A stretch of DNA of 64,000 nt. It comes from Hyphodiscus hymeniophilus (Eukaryota; Ascomycota; Leotiomycetes; Helotiales; Hyphodiscaceae). This document shows positions 35,327-46,080 of the stretch, one piece after another. Under the pieces are notes generated by a model. The model searched no databases and was not told the DNA's origin. It worked only from the letters and a program-made list of their open reading frames with translations. The position numbers and the translations under genes were made by a program. Position 1 is the stretch's first letter. Each line of letters opens with the position of its first letter. The stretch is from NCBI GenBank assembly GCA_016508695.1, contig VNKQ01000015.1, positions 310,001-374,000 on the forward strand. Direction: 5' to 3'.

Positions 35327-36340
35327 ATGGACATATATTGCGACCCGGAAAACTTGCTCACAAGGGAGGCGCTAACAGTGGCGGCCCTTGCAAAGCCCAC
35401 AAAACCCTCTAATTATGCCGAGTACTGCAAGCAACCAACCCCTTCTCACCATTTGATGCGGCCTCCATCTTCCAACCTTGCAAAAATGTCTGAGCCCTCA
35501 AAATCGCCGCTTGAGGTGACTCCATTCACATTAGCGAGGAAGGAACAGTTCCTCACTCTTCAATATATACTCGGCCTTCGCTTAAGTCCGCCTGCAGAGA
35601 ACACACCTGCATTCAATGATCTCCCAGGTTCATCGGCCAAGGACGTGATATTTGTCTGCATAGATACAGAATTCACCCCAGACGGTCGAAGGCTACGCAG
35701 CCAAGAGTTCCAGTTTGGATTATGTTCGTTGGATATGCGAGATGTCTTGATTCTTTCAAAAAAGGCACCAACGACCCAGCGAGAGGACCGGAAACAGGCA
35801 GACATCCTGAAGACCTACAACTTCTGTGTCGGTTCCTCTAAATACTGCTCCTGTGCTTCTTTGAAATTTCTTTTTGGGCAGTCGGAAACATGTCGTCTTG
35901 AAGACATTAAAGCTGGAGTTACAAAACTCCTTCCAAACGATAGGGATGTTGTACTGGTCACCCACGACGGCCAAATGGACAACAATTTTGCACAAGAACT
36001 GGAAATATCTTTCCAGCCAATTTATGTGCTAGATACGCAGAAGGTTGCTCAACATCCGCTTCAGCTAACCCTTAGGATTGGCTTGAGAGGGCTCTTGAAG
36101 ATGCTGCAAATTAATTACATGCATATGCATGTCGCCGGGAATGATGCAAATTATACCTTGCGTGCACTTCTTCTACTTGGAATATGGGACTCTGAAAGTA
36201 AGGACGCGGAGATGACTGTGAAACAGGAGGAACTAGTTGTTGCTTTACGTGCGGTGGCCCGGCTCAAGAGGCCAAGAAGCGCCATCGAACCCACATACCG
36301 CCCACAATCAGCATCCACGAAACAGGCCTGCGGAACGTAA
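35327..36340 (+). CDS. Gfd2/YDR514C-like RNase H-fold protein
   Basis: An intronless 337-codon frame. It has the layout of a DEDDh 3'-5' exonuclease fold: VIFVCIDTEF (Asp113, Glu115), a middle aspartate in LVTHDGQMDNNF, and HVAGNDANYTLRALLLL, in which the His and Asp have the spacing of the last motif. This is the arrangement of the fungal Gfd2/YDR514C-like C-terminal domain, whose yeast relative is a high-copy suppressor linked to mRNA export. Whether it is an active nuclease is not known. The N-terminal 70 residues are low complexity; ATGs at 35456 and 35489 are possible alternative starts. It lies between a pseudogene and a gene-poor region. Confidence 0.75.
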   Translation: MDIYCDPENLLTREALTVAALAKPTKPSNYAEYCKQPTPSHHLMRPPSSNLAKMSEPSKSPLEVTPFTLARKEQFLTLQYILGLRLSPPAENTPAFNDLPGSSAKDVIFVCIDTEFTPDGRRLRSQEFQFGLCSLDMRDVLILSKKAPTTQREDRKQADILKTYNFCVGSSKYCSCASLKFLFGQSETCRLEDIKAGVTKLLPNDRDVVLVTHDGQMDNNFAQELEISFQPIYVLDTQKVAQHPLQLTLRIGLRGLLKMLQINYMHMHVAGNDANYTLRALLLLGIWDSESKDAEMTVKQEELVVALRAVARLKRPRSAIEPTYRPQSASTKQACGT

Positions 36341-39300
36341 GCCTCTGGGCTTCAAGGGTTATTACTCGCGCGGCCGTTGCTCCTTGGTCTCTATCTCGTT
36401 GCCTTGATTGCCTCTTTACCTCTCGATTGTCAGTAGAGTAAAGAAGACGTTCGCGCACATAGGCCACGAAATCTCGGAGAAGTATATCTATTACTAGGTA
36501 TCAATCTACGTGCTGAAGCTTTGGCCAGCAAAGCACAACGGGAGTTTACCAGCTCTGCTGCTATTGTCACCGGACGCTTCAATGCTACAACTCTGTAATT
36601 CCGCGAATAAAACCATTGCGGCCAGTGGCATTGTCGTCTGAAATAGCTCCGCCGCAAAATCTCGTCGTTTCCCACGAGCATTCCGCGAGTATTTCACTGC
36701 CTCAGCGACCCCTTCCTGGCCGCGCGAGACCTCCAATGTATCCAACATTCGCTTGAAGGGACTCCCGTCACCATTGTGTGACCGGTAGAGAAGACTGTTT
36801 TACGTACCTCGGCTTCAGAAATCCCGTATAATCCGGGCAGGATCAATACTCGCGATACACCTGCTCCCGCTCGACATCCACGTTGTTTGCGCCGATCGCA
36901 CCTCCACCTCTCGATCCTTGGGAAGTCAGGGATAGACGCTGATAAGGGAAGGCACTCAGTCCCAGGAGCGGGGTTATGGATGCCGATCTGCCTGCGAAGG
37001 CACAAATCCTACCTCGTCCAATGCTGAGGCTTGTGTAACACCACGAATCAAGTCCATTCAGGAATTCGCACAGTCCGGAAACAAGAATGTTTCTCCCGGT
37101 TCAACAAGCCTACGTTCACCGAGTCGGTCGAAGGTTCCCGCAAATACCACCTGGATAGCAGTAAGACAAGGATACTCCACGGGCAAAACGATAGTCTATC
37201 AAGGACCTTTTGCTCAAGCAAGCTCTCAACAAAGAGCAGCTGAACTGGATCCTGCTCGAAAGACGGGAAAGTCGACGTGTCGCAATTAGGAGACTCGGGT
37301 CTACTACGCTTTCAGGTGCTCTTCATAAGTGCATAGAAATCGAAAAGAATTCAAGCAATTACTAACACCTGCCACAGGCGGAGGAAACTCAGAAGAATCA
37401 CGATACCTACGATGGATCTCGCCGCGATAGAGGAGCGGATGATGCGACTTGTGTTGCAGAATATATTGAGGACATCTTGCCTGGAGTCTTCGGTTCTGAG
37501 AAGAAAGGGGCTGAGGTTAAAGATAGTATACATCATAAGATTGAATATATTTGTATATCGAATGTATTGTTGATTTGAAATTCTGTTTTGAATAACAACA
37601 ACCTGGTTACCAAGATTGGAGAGTTTTGATGTATAATACAGGCTATTTAACAAATGATAAACATGTATAAATTGTAATACTTCTATTTCACTCGAATGGT
37701 ATAGAAAAACGCAAAGCACCAACTTAGGACGTCGAACATGATGCAAACACTTTCAAGCAAGAAATCGAGGAATGAACCAATAAAAATGTCCATAAAAGCC
37801 TATGTATTGGAAGAAGGGTCGACTCTAGCGCGAAGGTCGTTACAATTTGAGCCAAATTCTTTGTAGTAACATATGAATCAATCCAAGCTCTCGGTATCGT
37901 CAGAGGTCGTACATCCATTCGGCATTGAAGGCCGGGACAGTAGATACAGCCGTGGCACTCCACGCTCCCGATATAACGAAATCGTATCGCTGTCAAGCAA
38001 CTCAAATCCTCAATGTATCAAACCCCTTCCTCGCGGACGACCGAGTCGTGAGAAGCAGGAAGAAGCAGCCTGACTCCGTGATGTTGAAGATTTCATCTCG
38101 CAAGTTCCACGTGCAGAGAGAAAGAGTGGTGGGAAGCTGGCTTCGAGCTTGGCTGACGCACTGATAAACTTTCAAGCGTGTCAAGGCTGGCAAACAGCGA
38201 AGCTGGTACTAAAAACAAGCTCTGGCTGTGGAAAGGGTGAGGGAACATTATGGGGTGTAAAATGTCATGTATGGAGCATCTTGCATCTCAGTTCTCTCCG
38301 GTCAGTCACATCATTGGCTTTGCTCGTTCAAAGCTTGACTTCTATCAAAAGTATCTTCAGCTCAAATGTCTTGGCCCACTAGGTACGGAGGTAAGCTCAC
38401 TTGGCAATGCAGTGCCAATGCTCGGGAACGGGCCGGAACAAAGCAGGCCAGGCAAGAGGAGTTTCAGGAGCGATATCATTAGTCCTTGTGTGCGTCGGCA
38501 ACGGGCGACGTCGATATATCTTGGCGTCGATGCTAGTGATCGTGTGAAGCTGATGATGTAAATTCGATATGGAAGCAGTCTGTGATGGAAAGGCATGAGT
38601 ACTTACTTCGGTCTGTATTCTGTAGCTACAGAGGTACAGTACAGTAGAATCATACCTATCTAGAAGTCGGACTTTGGATGCTGGGAGGGTGGAGTTCTCG
38701 GTTTGCCTAGCCGGGGCGCCATTGCAAGGGCCCAAGACGACCCCTACTTGTTACCTTACCCAAGTCACCCAATTACCCCTCGAATGCACGAGGCGAAGCG
38801 ACTCATGCACGCTGGGTGTTGACTCTCGAGATATGAAAAGGAGACTGGGACCTTCATTAGACATCAAAGCTGCGAGAGCGAGCACCGAGCACCAGAAGGG
38901 CATGAATTGATAACGTCGACCTGACGATCAACTGACGCAAGTGGCAGCGTATGTGATATCATGCTTGTTTCAAGGTCGTTTGCATTATCCCAGTAATTCC
39001 CACACACTCATTCGCACCATGAAAAGCTACTGTAAGTACCGTCCGAAGCTGAGCAGAACGAGAGTTGAGACGCTCTTAGACAGCTCCTCCGTCTCAGGAT
39101 TTACGTCCCATGGCTGGGACTGCTCTGGTCTATCCATCTATCGTGAGCGCTTGGAACGTACATCTCCTACAAACAAGATGGCTTTTGAACAAGTATCGAC
39201 TGCCATTAGGAAGTACAGCTCAGCAGAGTGTTTCGATCTGCTTCTAAGCCACGCAAGCTATTGGTTGTAGGTCCTGTTACGGAGGAATGCTCGACGGGCT

Positions 39301-39480
39301 GCTCAGCGTCAAGCTGCATGTGGGGTGAGGTCCCTGGATCCAGCTGGATCGAGGAGTCTTGAGTGGATGCGTGGGAATTCATGGAAAGGCGTCTTTTGAC
39401 CATTCACAGTCACGGTATGGGGTCTGAGACACGAGTGAAATGCTTTTAACCGCATGGTGAGTGAATGAAAGAAGCCACCC
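36341..39480. other. gene-poor 3.1 kb stretch
   Basis: No gene could be supported on either strand. One plus-strand frame around 37020-37285 reads fairly protein-like (VPANTTWIAVRQGYSTGKTI) but has no start context or domain. It could be a remnant of a gene or mobile element. Confidence 0.4.
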
Positions 39481-39491
39481 CAGAGGCGTCT

Positions 39492-39518
39492 TCTTTAAAT
39501 ACCCCTCCATCTGCCCCT
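39492..39518 (+). promoter_or_regulatory. TATA-like box and two CCCCT stress elements before the cipC-like gene
   Basis: TTTAAATA at about 39494-39501 is followed directly by CCCCT at 39502-39506 and 39514-39518, about 120-140 bp upstream of the start codon. CCCCT is the core of the fungal stress response element (Msn2/4-type). CipC-family genes are generally stress-responsive, so this fits; the assignment is inference. Confidence 0.45.
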
Positions 39519-39870
39519 CCAAGCTTCCTCCCACAATCATACTTCAACTTTTCCGCAACAACTCCCAACCCAATTCATCTCAGCTTCATACAATAAAATC
39601 CTACTCTTTCAGTCAACAGCTTCATCAACCGCAATCATGCCTTTCGGATGGGGTCAGTCTTACCTTCCCATGATCCCTTCACCGCTTCATTCCCTTATTG
39701 ATCACATATCTCCCCACTGCCTCTTCTCCACCTCGCTTTAATAGAAATGATACAGATCTAACCTCTCACAGGAGAATCTGTCGATGCCTACCAACAGGTT
39801 CAGAACGATGATGTCAACCAATCATCCTTCGGTGATGAGGCCTTAGCCGGTGCTGCTTCCTTTGGCGCTT

Positions 39871-39931
39871 TCGTACTGTGCGCCCCCGAAACTTGCCGCG
39901 CCTGCGTAGACCTCGTGTCCGCACAGTACGA
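39871..39931. repeat. 12-bp perfect inverted repeat at the left insertion junction
   Basis: TCGTACTGTGCG (39871-39882) and its exact reverse complement CGCACAGTACGA (39920-39931) are 37 bp apart. The first copy begins on the TCG of the junction itself. Inverted arms at a crossover point are typical of tyrosine-recombinase binding sites. Confidence 0.8.
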
Positions 39932-41852
39932 GTTCTCCAAAAATTCGAGCTCACGCCAGAACGCGACCACAGTTGGCATCGATGCTGGGAATGGTGGCAG
40001 TGGAATCGATCATAGTCTCATAGGTCTGTGGGAAGACGTTAAACTACTCCGTGCAATGACAATCAATTTCATCCATCTGCGATTCAACCGTCTGGGCAGA
40101 CGTTAAACTACCCCAGGGGAGAGAGAACCTGCGAATTATCTCTGGTGCACATACACGCCTTTTTTAAACTTTCACCCATACATCAGCGCCGTACAATCCA
40201 GAGGAGCTACGTGTTTACGATATTCCCTTCATCAAATGGTCGGGGAAGGGAAGTGATTTCCCCTGTTCCTTCCTCTTCTCCTCTTCTGTTCTTTCCTCTC
40301 TTCCTTCCTCGTGTGTTCCTTCCTCTCTGCCACACGCGAAGACAGCACGTCTCGCGCACAATGCCTGACCGATCGACCGTCCTTCTCCTTCCATCATCAT
40401 CCTCGTCGTTCTTTATCAACCTCCTCCTTTCAACATGCTCCTTCCCTTGCCAAATCTCGTCATTCGTTCATCATGGCCGAGGACGCGATTTGGGATGAAG
40501 TTGATGACTTCAACTCGTCAGATGCAGCCGATGAAGATGACTGGGACAGGACGATCTTCGCAAAGAAGTCAACCATCGGAAAGCGACAGGCAGAAACAAT
40601 TCTCGCGAATCAGGTAGCGGATCGAGCAATCAGCAAGCGTAACTACCGCAAGCTGGAGTTTCACAAAGGCGCCCCAGGTTCACAGGAGGCCCGGATTAGA
40701 GTTGAGGTTATGTGGGATCGTTTCTATGCTGGGCTTGGAGCCGATTAAGTCAGACCCGGAAAGTACTTTTCCTGCTCCATTGGCTAAGGCAATGATAGTG
40801 TTGCCTCTTGCCCTACCGGGGGATCCATCTTCAGGTTCATCGACACCCTGACCCGACACGTGAAGACGAATATCCGAGGAAAGGATGTGGCTTCGTTGTC
40901 AGCCATACTCTCTATGTGGGAACATCTGAATTCGATCCTAACCTTCCGCTTTGCCGACCTGAAGGAGCATTACGGGAGCAGAGATGTATTGCGAATCAAC
41001 GTCCATCTGGACCAGCTGGTTAAACGAGGCATCCTGTTCAAAGGCACGTGGTTCAAGAAGCAGTGGGTAGGGTATCTTGTTGTGAAGAAAATAGTGGAGA
41101 GTTGGCTCGCTCAGAACCTCGCAGAGGGCTGTCTTTCATGGGACCGAACTTTCTACAAAGCATTTGGCCTGATCCTCCAGAGTGGGCTAGCAGCACGATG
41201 TGGAGACATCGGAAGATCAGCAGAATACGATGGAATGCAGTATTCGTCCTATGGAGATATCGAGCTCACGCTTCGTCAGTCGCTTGAGGGAGAGGCACTC
41301 AGTGTACAATCTCTAAGTGGCAGATTCGTGTTGAGATTTCGGAAGGGGAAGAAGTAAGTCCCGCTTTTGCGGCTCCGAGACTCGGATCACCGCCAAAGGC
41401 ACTTTTCTAACTTGTGCGTGTGCGATTATTAGGGATGTTGTTCACGATGACGATAGCCTCTTTGTCGACGCTCTTCAAGACAGAACGCAGAACGCTACTT
41501 GCATGATTAAGATGCTTCTCATTGTTGCCCTCAGATTTGGACACGTCCACGGCACCTCTCTTTCGGAGGTTCTGCAGCATACATCAATGAGACATGATCG
41601 GATTGTGCAGTGGAAGTATCCCAAACGACCAGTGCTCTGCCAAATGCGGACTTGGGGTAGCTTGGAAGTGGAGAAGCCTGCTCCGGCCAAGCAACTAACG
41701 AATAGCTTGAGGCAAATGGCTCTCGTAGCGGGCATTTTGGATCGCGTTGTCTCTCACGACGTCCGTCGAGGTGCCATGAGAGACGTTGCATACCTGAAGA
41801 AGTCGATTGCTGGTGTCGGGACGGCTGCCGCTGCCCTGATTGCAGGCCACTC
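39874..41852 (+). mobile_element. about 1.98-kb insertion with a tyrosine-recombinase-like gene
   Basis: The insert is bounded by TCG triplets (39871-39873 and 41851-41853), either a 3-bp target duplication or a crossover site shared by element and target. Precise loss restores the cipC frame. It contains about 0.6 kb of non-coding sequence including a promoter-like pyrimidine-rich region (40260-40470), then a spliced recombinase-like gene running to the right end. No reverse transcriptase, DDE transposase, poly(A) or long terminal repeat was seen. A short direct repeat plus a recombinase fits Crypton-type or captain-type integration. The retained intron argues against a retrocopy. Exact ends may differ by a few bases. 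Confidence 0.75.
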
Positions 41853-41853
41853 G
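40473..41853 (+). pseudogene. tyrosine-recombinase-like protein, truncated before the catalytic tyrosine
   Basis: ATG 40473 opens an acidic N-terminus (MAEDAIWDEVDDFNSSDAAD) and a helical part (SKRNYRKLEFHKGAPG, then MWDRFYAGLG), ended by TAA at 40746-40748. Coding resumes in another frame by about 40800 (IFRFIDTLTRHVKTNIRGKD) and runs to 41353. An intron at 41354..41432 (GTAAGT...TTCTAACTTG...TTAG) leads to a last exon ending at the junction. Recombinase motifs seen are AARCGDIGRS (first Arg region), HDVRRGAMRD (HxxR, about 41755-41766) and IAGHS (final His). The expected tyrosine some ten residues later is absent because host sequence begins immediately after GHS. The region around 40746-40800 needs a very short intron or is damaged. 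Probably inactive. Confidence 0.65.
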
Positions 41854-42278
41854 AGGATCACCAGAAGAAGGAGGGTAGGTGTTCCCAAACTCCTCACCTT
41901 CCTATCGTGAGAAGAGTCAATGCTAATAGGATTTTGCTCATAGGCAAGCCCGTTTCTCACCAGTTCGCTAAGGAGCTCCTCGTTGGTTTCGCTGGTGCCG
42001 AGGTCGACAAGATCGCAGAGACCAAGGGTGCCGACTGGGTCGATCGTGAGGAGGCCAAACGTGCTGCAAAGGATAATGTTGAGAACATGTATGATCAACA
42101 GTATGCTGATCAAGGCGATCAATATGATCCGTAAATCTCTCAGTTCTCGATATCCGTTGCATTGCTTTCCCCTTTCTACCGTCAAGGGGAGGAAGAAACT
42201 CAAGCTGACGTTTCAATCAACAGTAACCAAGTCCAACACAATGACCAGTTCAACAACAACGACTACAACAACTACTAG

Positions 42279-42788
42279 AAACAGGATGTTGGTGTATGTT
42301 GGATGAATACCTTCGGGAGGGAATCTGGCATTGATGGCAGTGGATTTGCGCATGCGTTGAGCTTTGCAGTGCCTCTGAGCGTTGACATCGTACTGGGACA
42401 AGGATAAATAAAATAAATGGCAATGAATTGATTGACCACAACTTAAACGGTTGATGTAAATATGTGTGCTGCACCTGTCCGATACTTCGGTCTAGCGTGA
42501 TGAGGGGTTCTAGAGCCTTGGCGGTCGCCTGTACAACAACATGCTGCCACGCTGAGCACAGATAACCAATCTCGTGCATCCAACTCTCTGCCCCAGCGCA
42601 TACTTCGCTGCTGACTTACCTTGTTGAATCTTCACTGTTTCGATTGCTTCCCCTGCCCAGAAAGGTATATTATTAATCGAATTCTCAAAGTCAACATTGA
42701 GGCCTGATCTGCTACAGACGAAACAATCGTTCTCAACCCTCCCACTTCCGAACCTCAAACATACATCCGCCGTTCTCCCAACGATACA
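42279..42788. other. intergenic, upstream of vacuolar aminopeptidase gene
   Basis: 3' flank of the cipC-like gene and promoter of the aminopeptidase gene. No gene seen. Confidence 0.5.
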
Positions 42789-44861
42789 ATGGTCAAGAAC
42801 GCACGCTCATCCTCCAATCTGCGAGGTAGCACATCGACGCTCTCCCTAAGTCCAGCGCAGACGACGCAGATTGGGAGCGCCGCCCAGGCTCTGGCAGATC
42901 CACTCCCTCCCCACGAAGCTATCACTCACGGCCCCGTCTCAACAGCTAGACTTCAGGACAAGAATGTTCCGAGTTCCACACCTGCAGTCGAAGCCGGCAA
43001 GCAAACGTCTCAGTCAACGCTGTTCTCGAACTTTGGCTCAAATTTGAAGGACAAGAGATCCTCGGGGAAAAAGAATCCCAAATACAATGTAATCCAGGAG
43101 GGTGCTCATTTTCCCACCTCTACTTCGTCAAACATCTCTATCAAACAAACCTGTTATATGGACGATGGAAACGTGGCAAGTACGAGTTTGTTCGAGAGAT
43201 TCATGGAAGATCCTACGAAGAATTTGGCTAAGCGTAGGAGGGAGAAATCGGCTCGAGATCCGTCACCCAGTGATGAGTCTTTAATCACGAGAGGCTTGGA
43301 GCGACAAGTGGAGGAACAGAACGTATTGAAGAGTCCTGAAGCATACACTCAACCTTTCTGCGACTTCTTGACAGAGAATCCGACTGTCTGGCACACAGTG
43401 AAGTACTTTGAGGAGAAGTTGGATGGTGCCGGGTTTCACAAGGTATGCCTTTCTTAGGACCATGTTCATGCGTGTTAGTATTTGATCGTTTTACTGACAA
43501 CTTCATCGTAGCTCTCAGAACGACACACATGGACCTCAACTCTCGAGAAAGGCGGCAAATATTATGTGTCTCGCAATGGCTCTGCATTGATTGCTTTCAC
43601 AGTCGGTGCGAAATATGAGGTTGGTAACGGAGTGGCTATGATTGCAGGACATGTTGATGCTTTGACAGCTCGCTTGAAGCCTATCAGCACCAAGACAACC
43701 AAAGCAGGATACGTCCAGCTTGGCGTTGCGCCTTATGCTGGAGCTCTGAATAGTACTTGGTGGGATCGCGATTTGGGAATTGGAGGTCGAGTTCTTGTGA
43801 AGGATGGTACGACAGGGAAAATTGAGACGAAGTTAGTGAAATTGGGGTGGCCGAGTGAGTTCCATGCACCTGTTAGCTACCTGGAGCCTAGACTAATCTG
43901 TGATACTACAGTTGCTCGAATTCCGACACTCGCCCCTCATTTTGGCGTGGGCATGACTGGGGACAACAATGCAGAGACTGAAGCTGTTCCAATCATCGGC
44001 CTGGATTATTCCTCGCCATCTTTCATATCCTCAGATTTCGAGAATCTCACCCTTGGTGGGCCTGGAACTTTTACTGCAACTCAACCACCTAAGCTTGTGC
44101 GGGCCATCGCTGGTGAACTATCCATTGAAGATTATAGCAGCATTGTAAATTGGGAGCTCGAACTCTACGACACGCAACCGGCACAAGTAGGAGGTCTAGA
44201 GAAGGAATTCATCTTCGCTGGCCGGATCGACGACAAACTCTGCTCATGGTCCGCCATAGAAGGGCTCATCGCTTCATCCGCCTCATCCCCCGAGGGCGAC
44301 GGGATTGTTAAGTTGGTAGGAGTTTTCGACGACGAAGAAATCGGTTCCCTCCTTCGCCAAGGTGCCCGAGGAAACTTTTTGCCGTCAACCATCGAGCGGA
44401 TAACTGAATCCATGTCCTCATCATCCGCCAATATTCTCTCCCAGACCTATGCAAACTCCTTCTTGATCTCCGCAGACGTTACGCATGCCGTAAACCCCAA
44501 TTTCCTGTCCAGGTACCTCGAGAACCACGCTCCTCGTCTCAACGTCGGGCTTGTTGTTTCCGCTGATTCGAACGGTCATATGACGACGGACTCTGTGAGC
44601 ACGGCAATCTTGACAAGAGTTGCTGAGAAAAGTAAGAGCGAGTTGCAGCTCTTTATGATTAGGAATGATTCTAGAAGCGGAGGAACAGTGGGTCCTATGT
44701 TGAGTAGTGCGATGGGTGTTAGAGCTGTTGATGCTGGGATTCCGCAGTTGAGCATGCACTCTATTCGCGCTACGACTGGAGCTTTGGATCCGGGACTCGG
44801 TGCGAAGATCTTCAAGGGCTTTTTTGATTCTTTCGAGAGTGTTGATAAAGAGTTTGAATAG
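42789..44861 (+). CDS. APE1: vacuolar aminopeptidase I (Ape1/Lap4, M18 family)
   Basis: Zinc metallo-aminopeptidase of the vacuole; in yeast the main cargo of the cytoplasm-to-vacuole route. Exons are 42789..43442, 43512..43855 and 43913..44861, giving 648 aa. M18 motifs are AMIAGHVDALTARLKP (metal-binding His and Asp), TWWDRDLGIGGRVLV, the acidic pair in GVFDDEEIGSLLRQG, and SADVTHAVNPNF with a metal-binding His. The N-terminal 100 residues are Ser-rich and poorly conserved, longer than the usual propeptide. The 57-nt second intron 43856..43912 (GTGAGT...GACTAAT...TACAG) is a multiple of three and stop-free; splicing gives GWPIARIPTLAPHFG. It follows the cipC-like gene in the same direction. 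Confidence 0.94.
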
Positions 44862-46080
44862 AGCGGATTGGACAACCCAAATAGACGTGGTGATTTATCG
44901 AGGTTGATCGTTAAGACGATAAATATGAAGTTTGAAGTCGCAGGCATAGATTAGACAAGAGCGGATACTATGCATTCATAAATGGGAATATGACGCTCAT
45001 TTCATGGTTACGCATACCCTTCCTTTGGGATATTCTCAAGTACAGGTTTGAACGGCCGGACTATTCATCAACCTTTCGAACCGCGTTTCTGCAACGAGGA
45101 ATGAGGTGCTTCGTACCCGCTATGTATGGGGACATTCACTCCTCTCCAACGTTCTGATGATGTTGACCAAGTCAAGCCGATCAAGTGATACTCTGAATTT
45201 TCTTATGGAACCACAGCAGGTAGTAGTTAACTCAAGACGTACGGTGACCGTGCAAAGTTGGACACGCAAGTGCAACTTAAATGCCTCTCTGCCTGTCGGA
45301 CAGTTTAACAATTGCCCCCTTTGAAATACAGGTATCATAAAGGTTGAGTCTTGTCCTACGCACTTGATTGGTGTAACAGCAAACTTGGGGTGAGTGGTAA
45401 GTGCAGCTGCCGATCCATTACATTCTTTCTCGTGTCAACTACTCAAGGGTTGGAGTTTGAGAGTTCGAGTCCAACTTACTGCGTGAATAAAGAATTCGAG
45501 GCAAACGTCATTTGGGGCTTGATACGGTACAAAGCATCACCTAGTCTCTGTCATTTGTACAATCTCCCCATCTTGTCCTTCACTTCCCTTTTTCTCTCAT
45601 ACATATCTTTGGGTCCCAATGCCTTTTAGCTAATTGCTACTACTTTGACAGAGCCAGCACTTTCAACAGAAGTTTCTTGAACGATGGAGATTCCTTGACT
45701 GGCTTCATGTTCTCGGGACTCACCCTATCAGATTATTTCCTGTAGGTGCGGCTGCAAGGACGGCATGGGCTTTCGATTAGACAATGCCTCTCATGTGGAC
45801 TCTATTCTTTCAAAGCCTCTCATGAGGACTAAATCCCTGACTGACTGAATTCTCATGTGAATCTCAACGAGGCACAAGAATCCATCCACTGCGGCTGGAT
45901 TTCCAAATTTCGAGAAACCATAACAGCACCCTGGAGGCTCCTGAAAATGAACAATTAGGGATACCAGCGTCAAGATCCGTGGAATTGTTTTCTTGCAACT
46001 TTAATAGCTAGAACCTTCGAGGCTTGAAACACTCCTTGAGACTTGCATGGACGAACGAAGGCACCTAAAGGTTGAATCGC
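44862..46080. other. intergenic between convergent APE1 and SDR genes
   Basis: No gene seen. A tRNA-like B-box match near 45470 was checked and rejected. Confidence 0.45.

Larger units (their letters stand above)
39637..42278 (+). pseudogene. CipC-like (DUF3759-type) gene interrupted by an insertion
   Basis: Small fungal stress-type protein resembling concanamycin-induced protein C. The left part is 39637..39652 plus 39772..39873 (intron 39653..39771), encoding MPFGWGESVDAYQQV and GDEALAGAASFGAF. The right part is 41853..41874, 41944..42130 and 42224..42278, encoding EDHQKKEGKPVSHQFAKELL, GAEVDKIAETKGADWVDREE and a Tyr/Asn-rich end (NNNDYNNY). Introns in the right part are 69 and 93 nt. The halves are separated by foreign sequence at 39874..41852. 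If this is removed, TTC is followed in frame by GAG GAT CAC CAG, joining AASFGAF to EDHQKKEG. As it stands the gene cannot make a normal CipC protein unless the insert is excised. Confidence 0.85.

Noticed and set aside
37020..37290. Protein-like frame VPANTTWIAVRQGYSTGKTI as a gene
   Set aside because: No start, no domain and no neighbouring exon could be found.
39874..41852. The insert read as an ordinary long intron of the cipC-like gene
   Set aside because: There is no donor or acceptor at the boundaries, and it holds its own spliced gene with promoter-like sequence; cipC introns here are 69-119 nt.
39874..41852. The insert as a retrocopy or LINE
   Set aside because: It keeps an intron and has no poly(A) tract or reverse transcriptase.
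45440..45485. B-box-like AGTTCGAGTCC, possible tRNA
   Set aside because: It forms a GTTGGA/TCCAAC hairpin but no T-arm of five pairs, and no A-box or acceptor stem is present.
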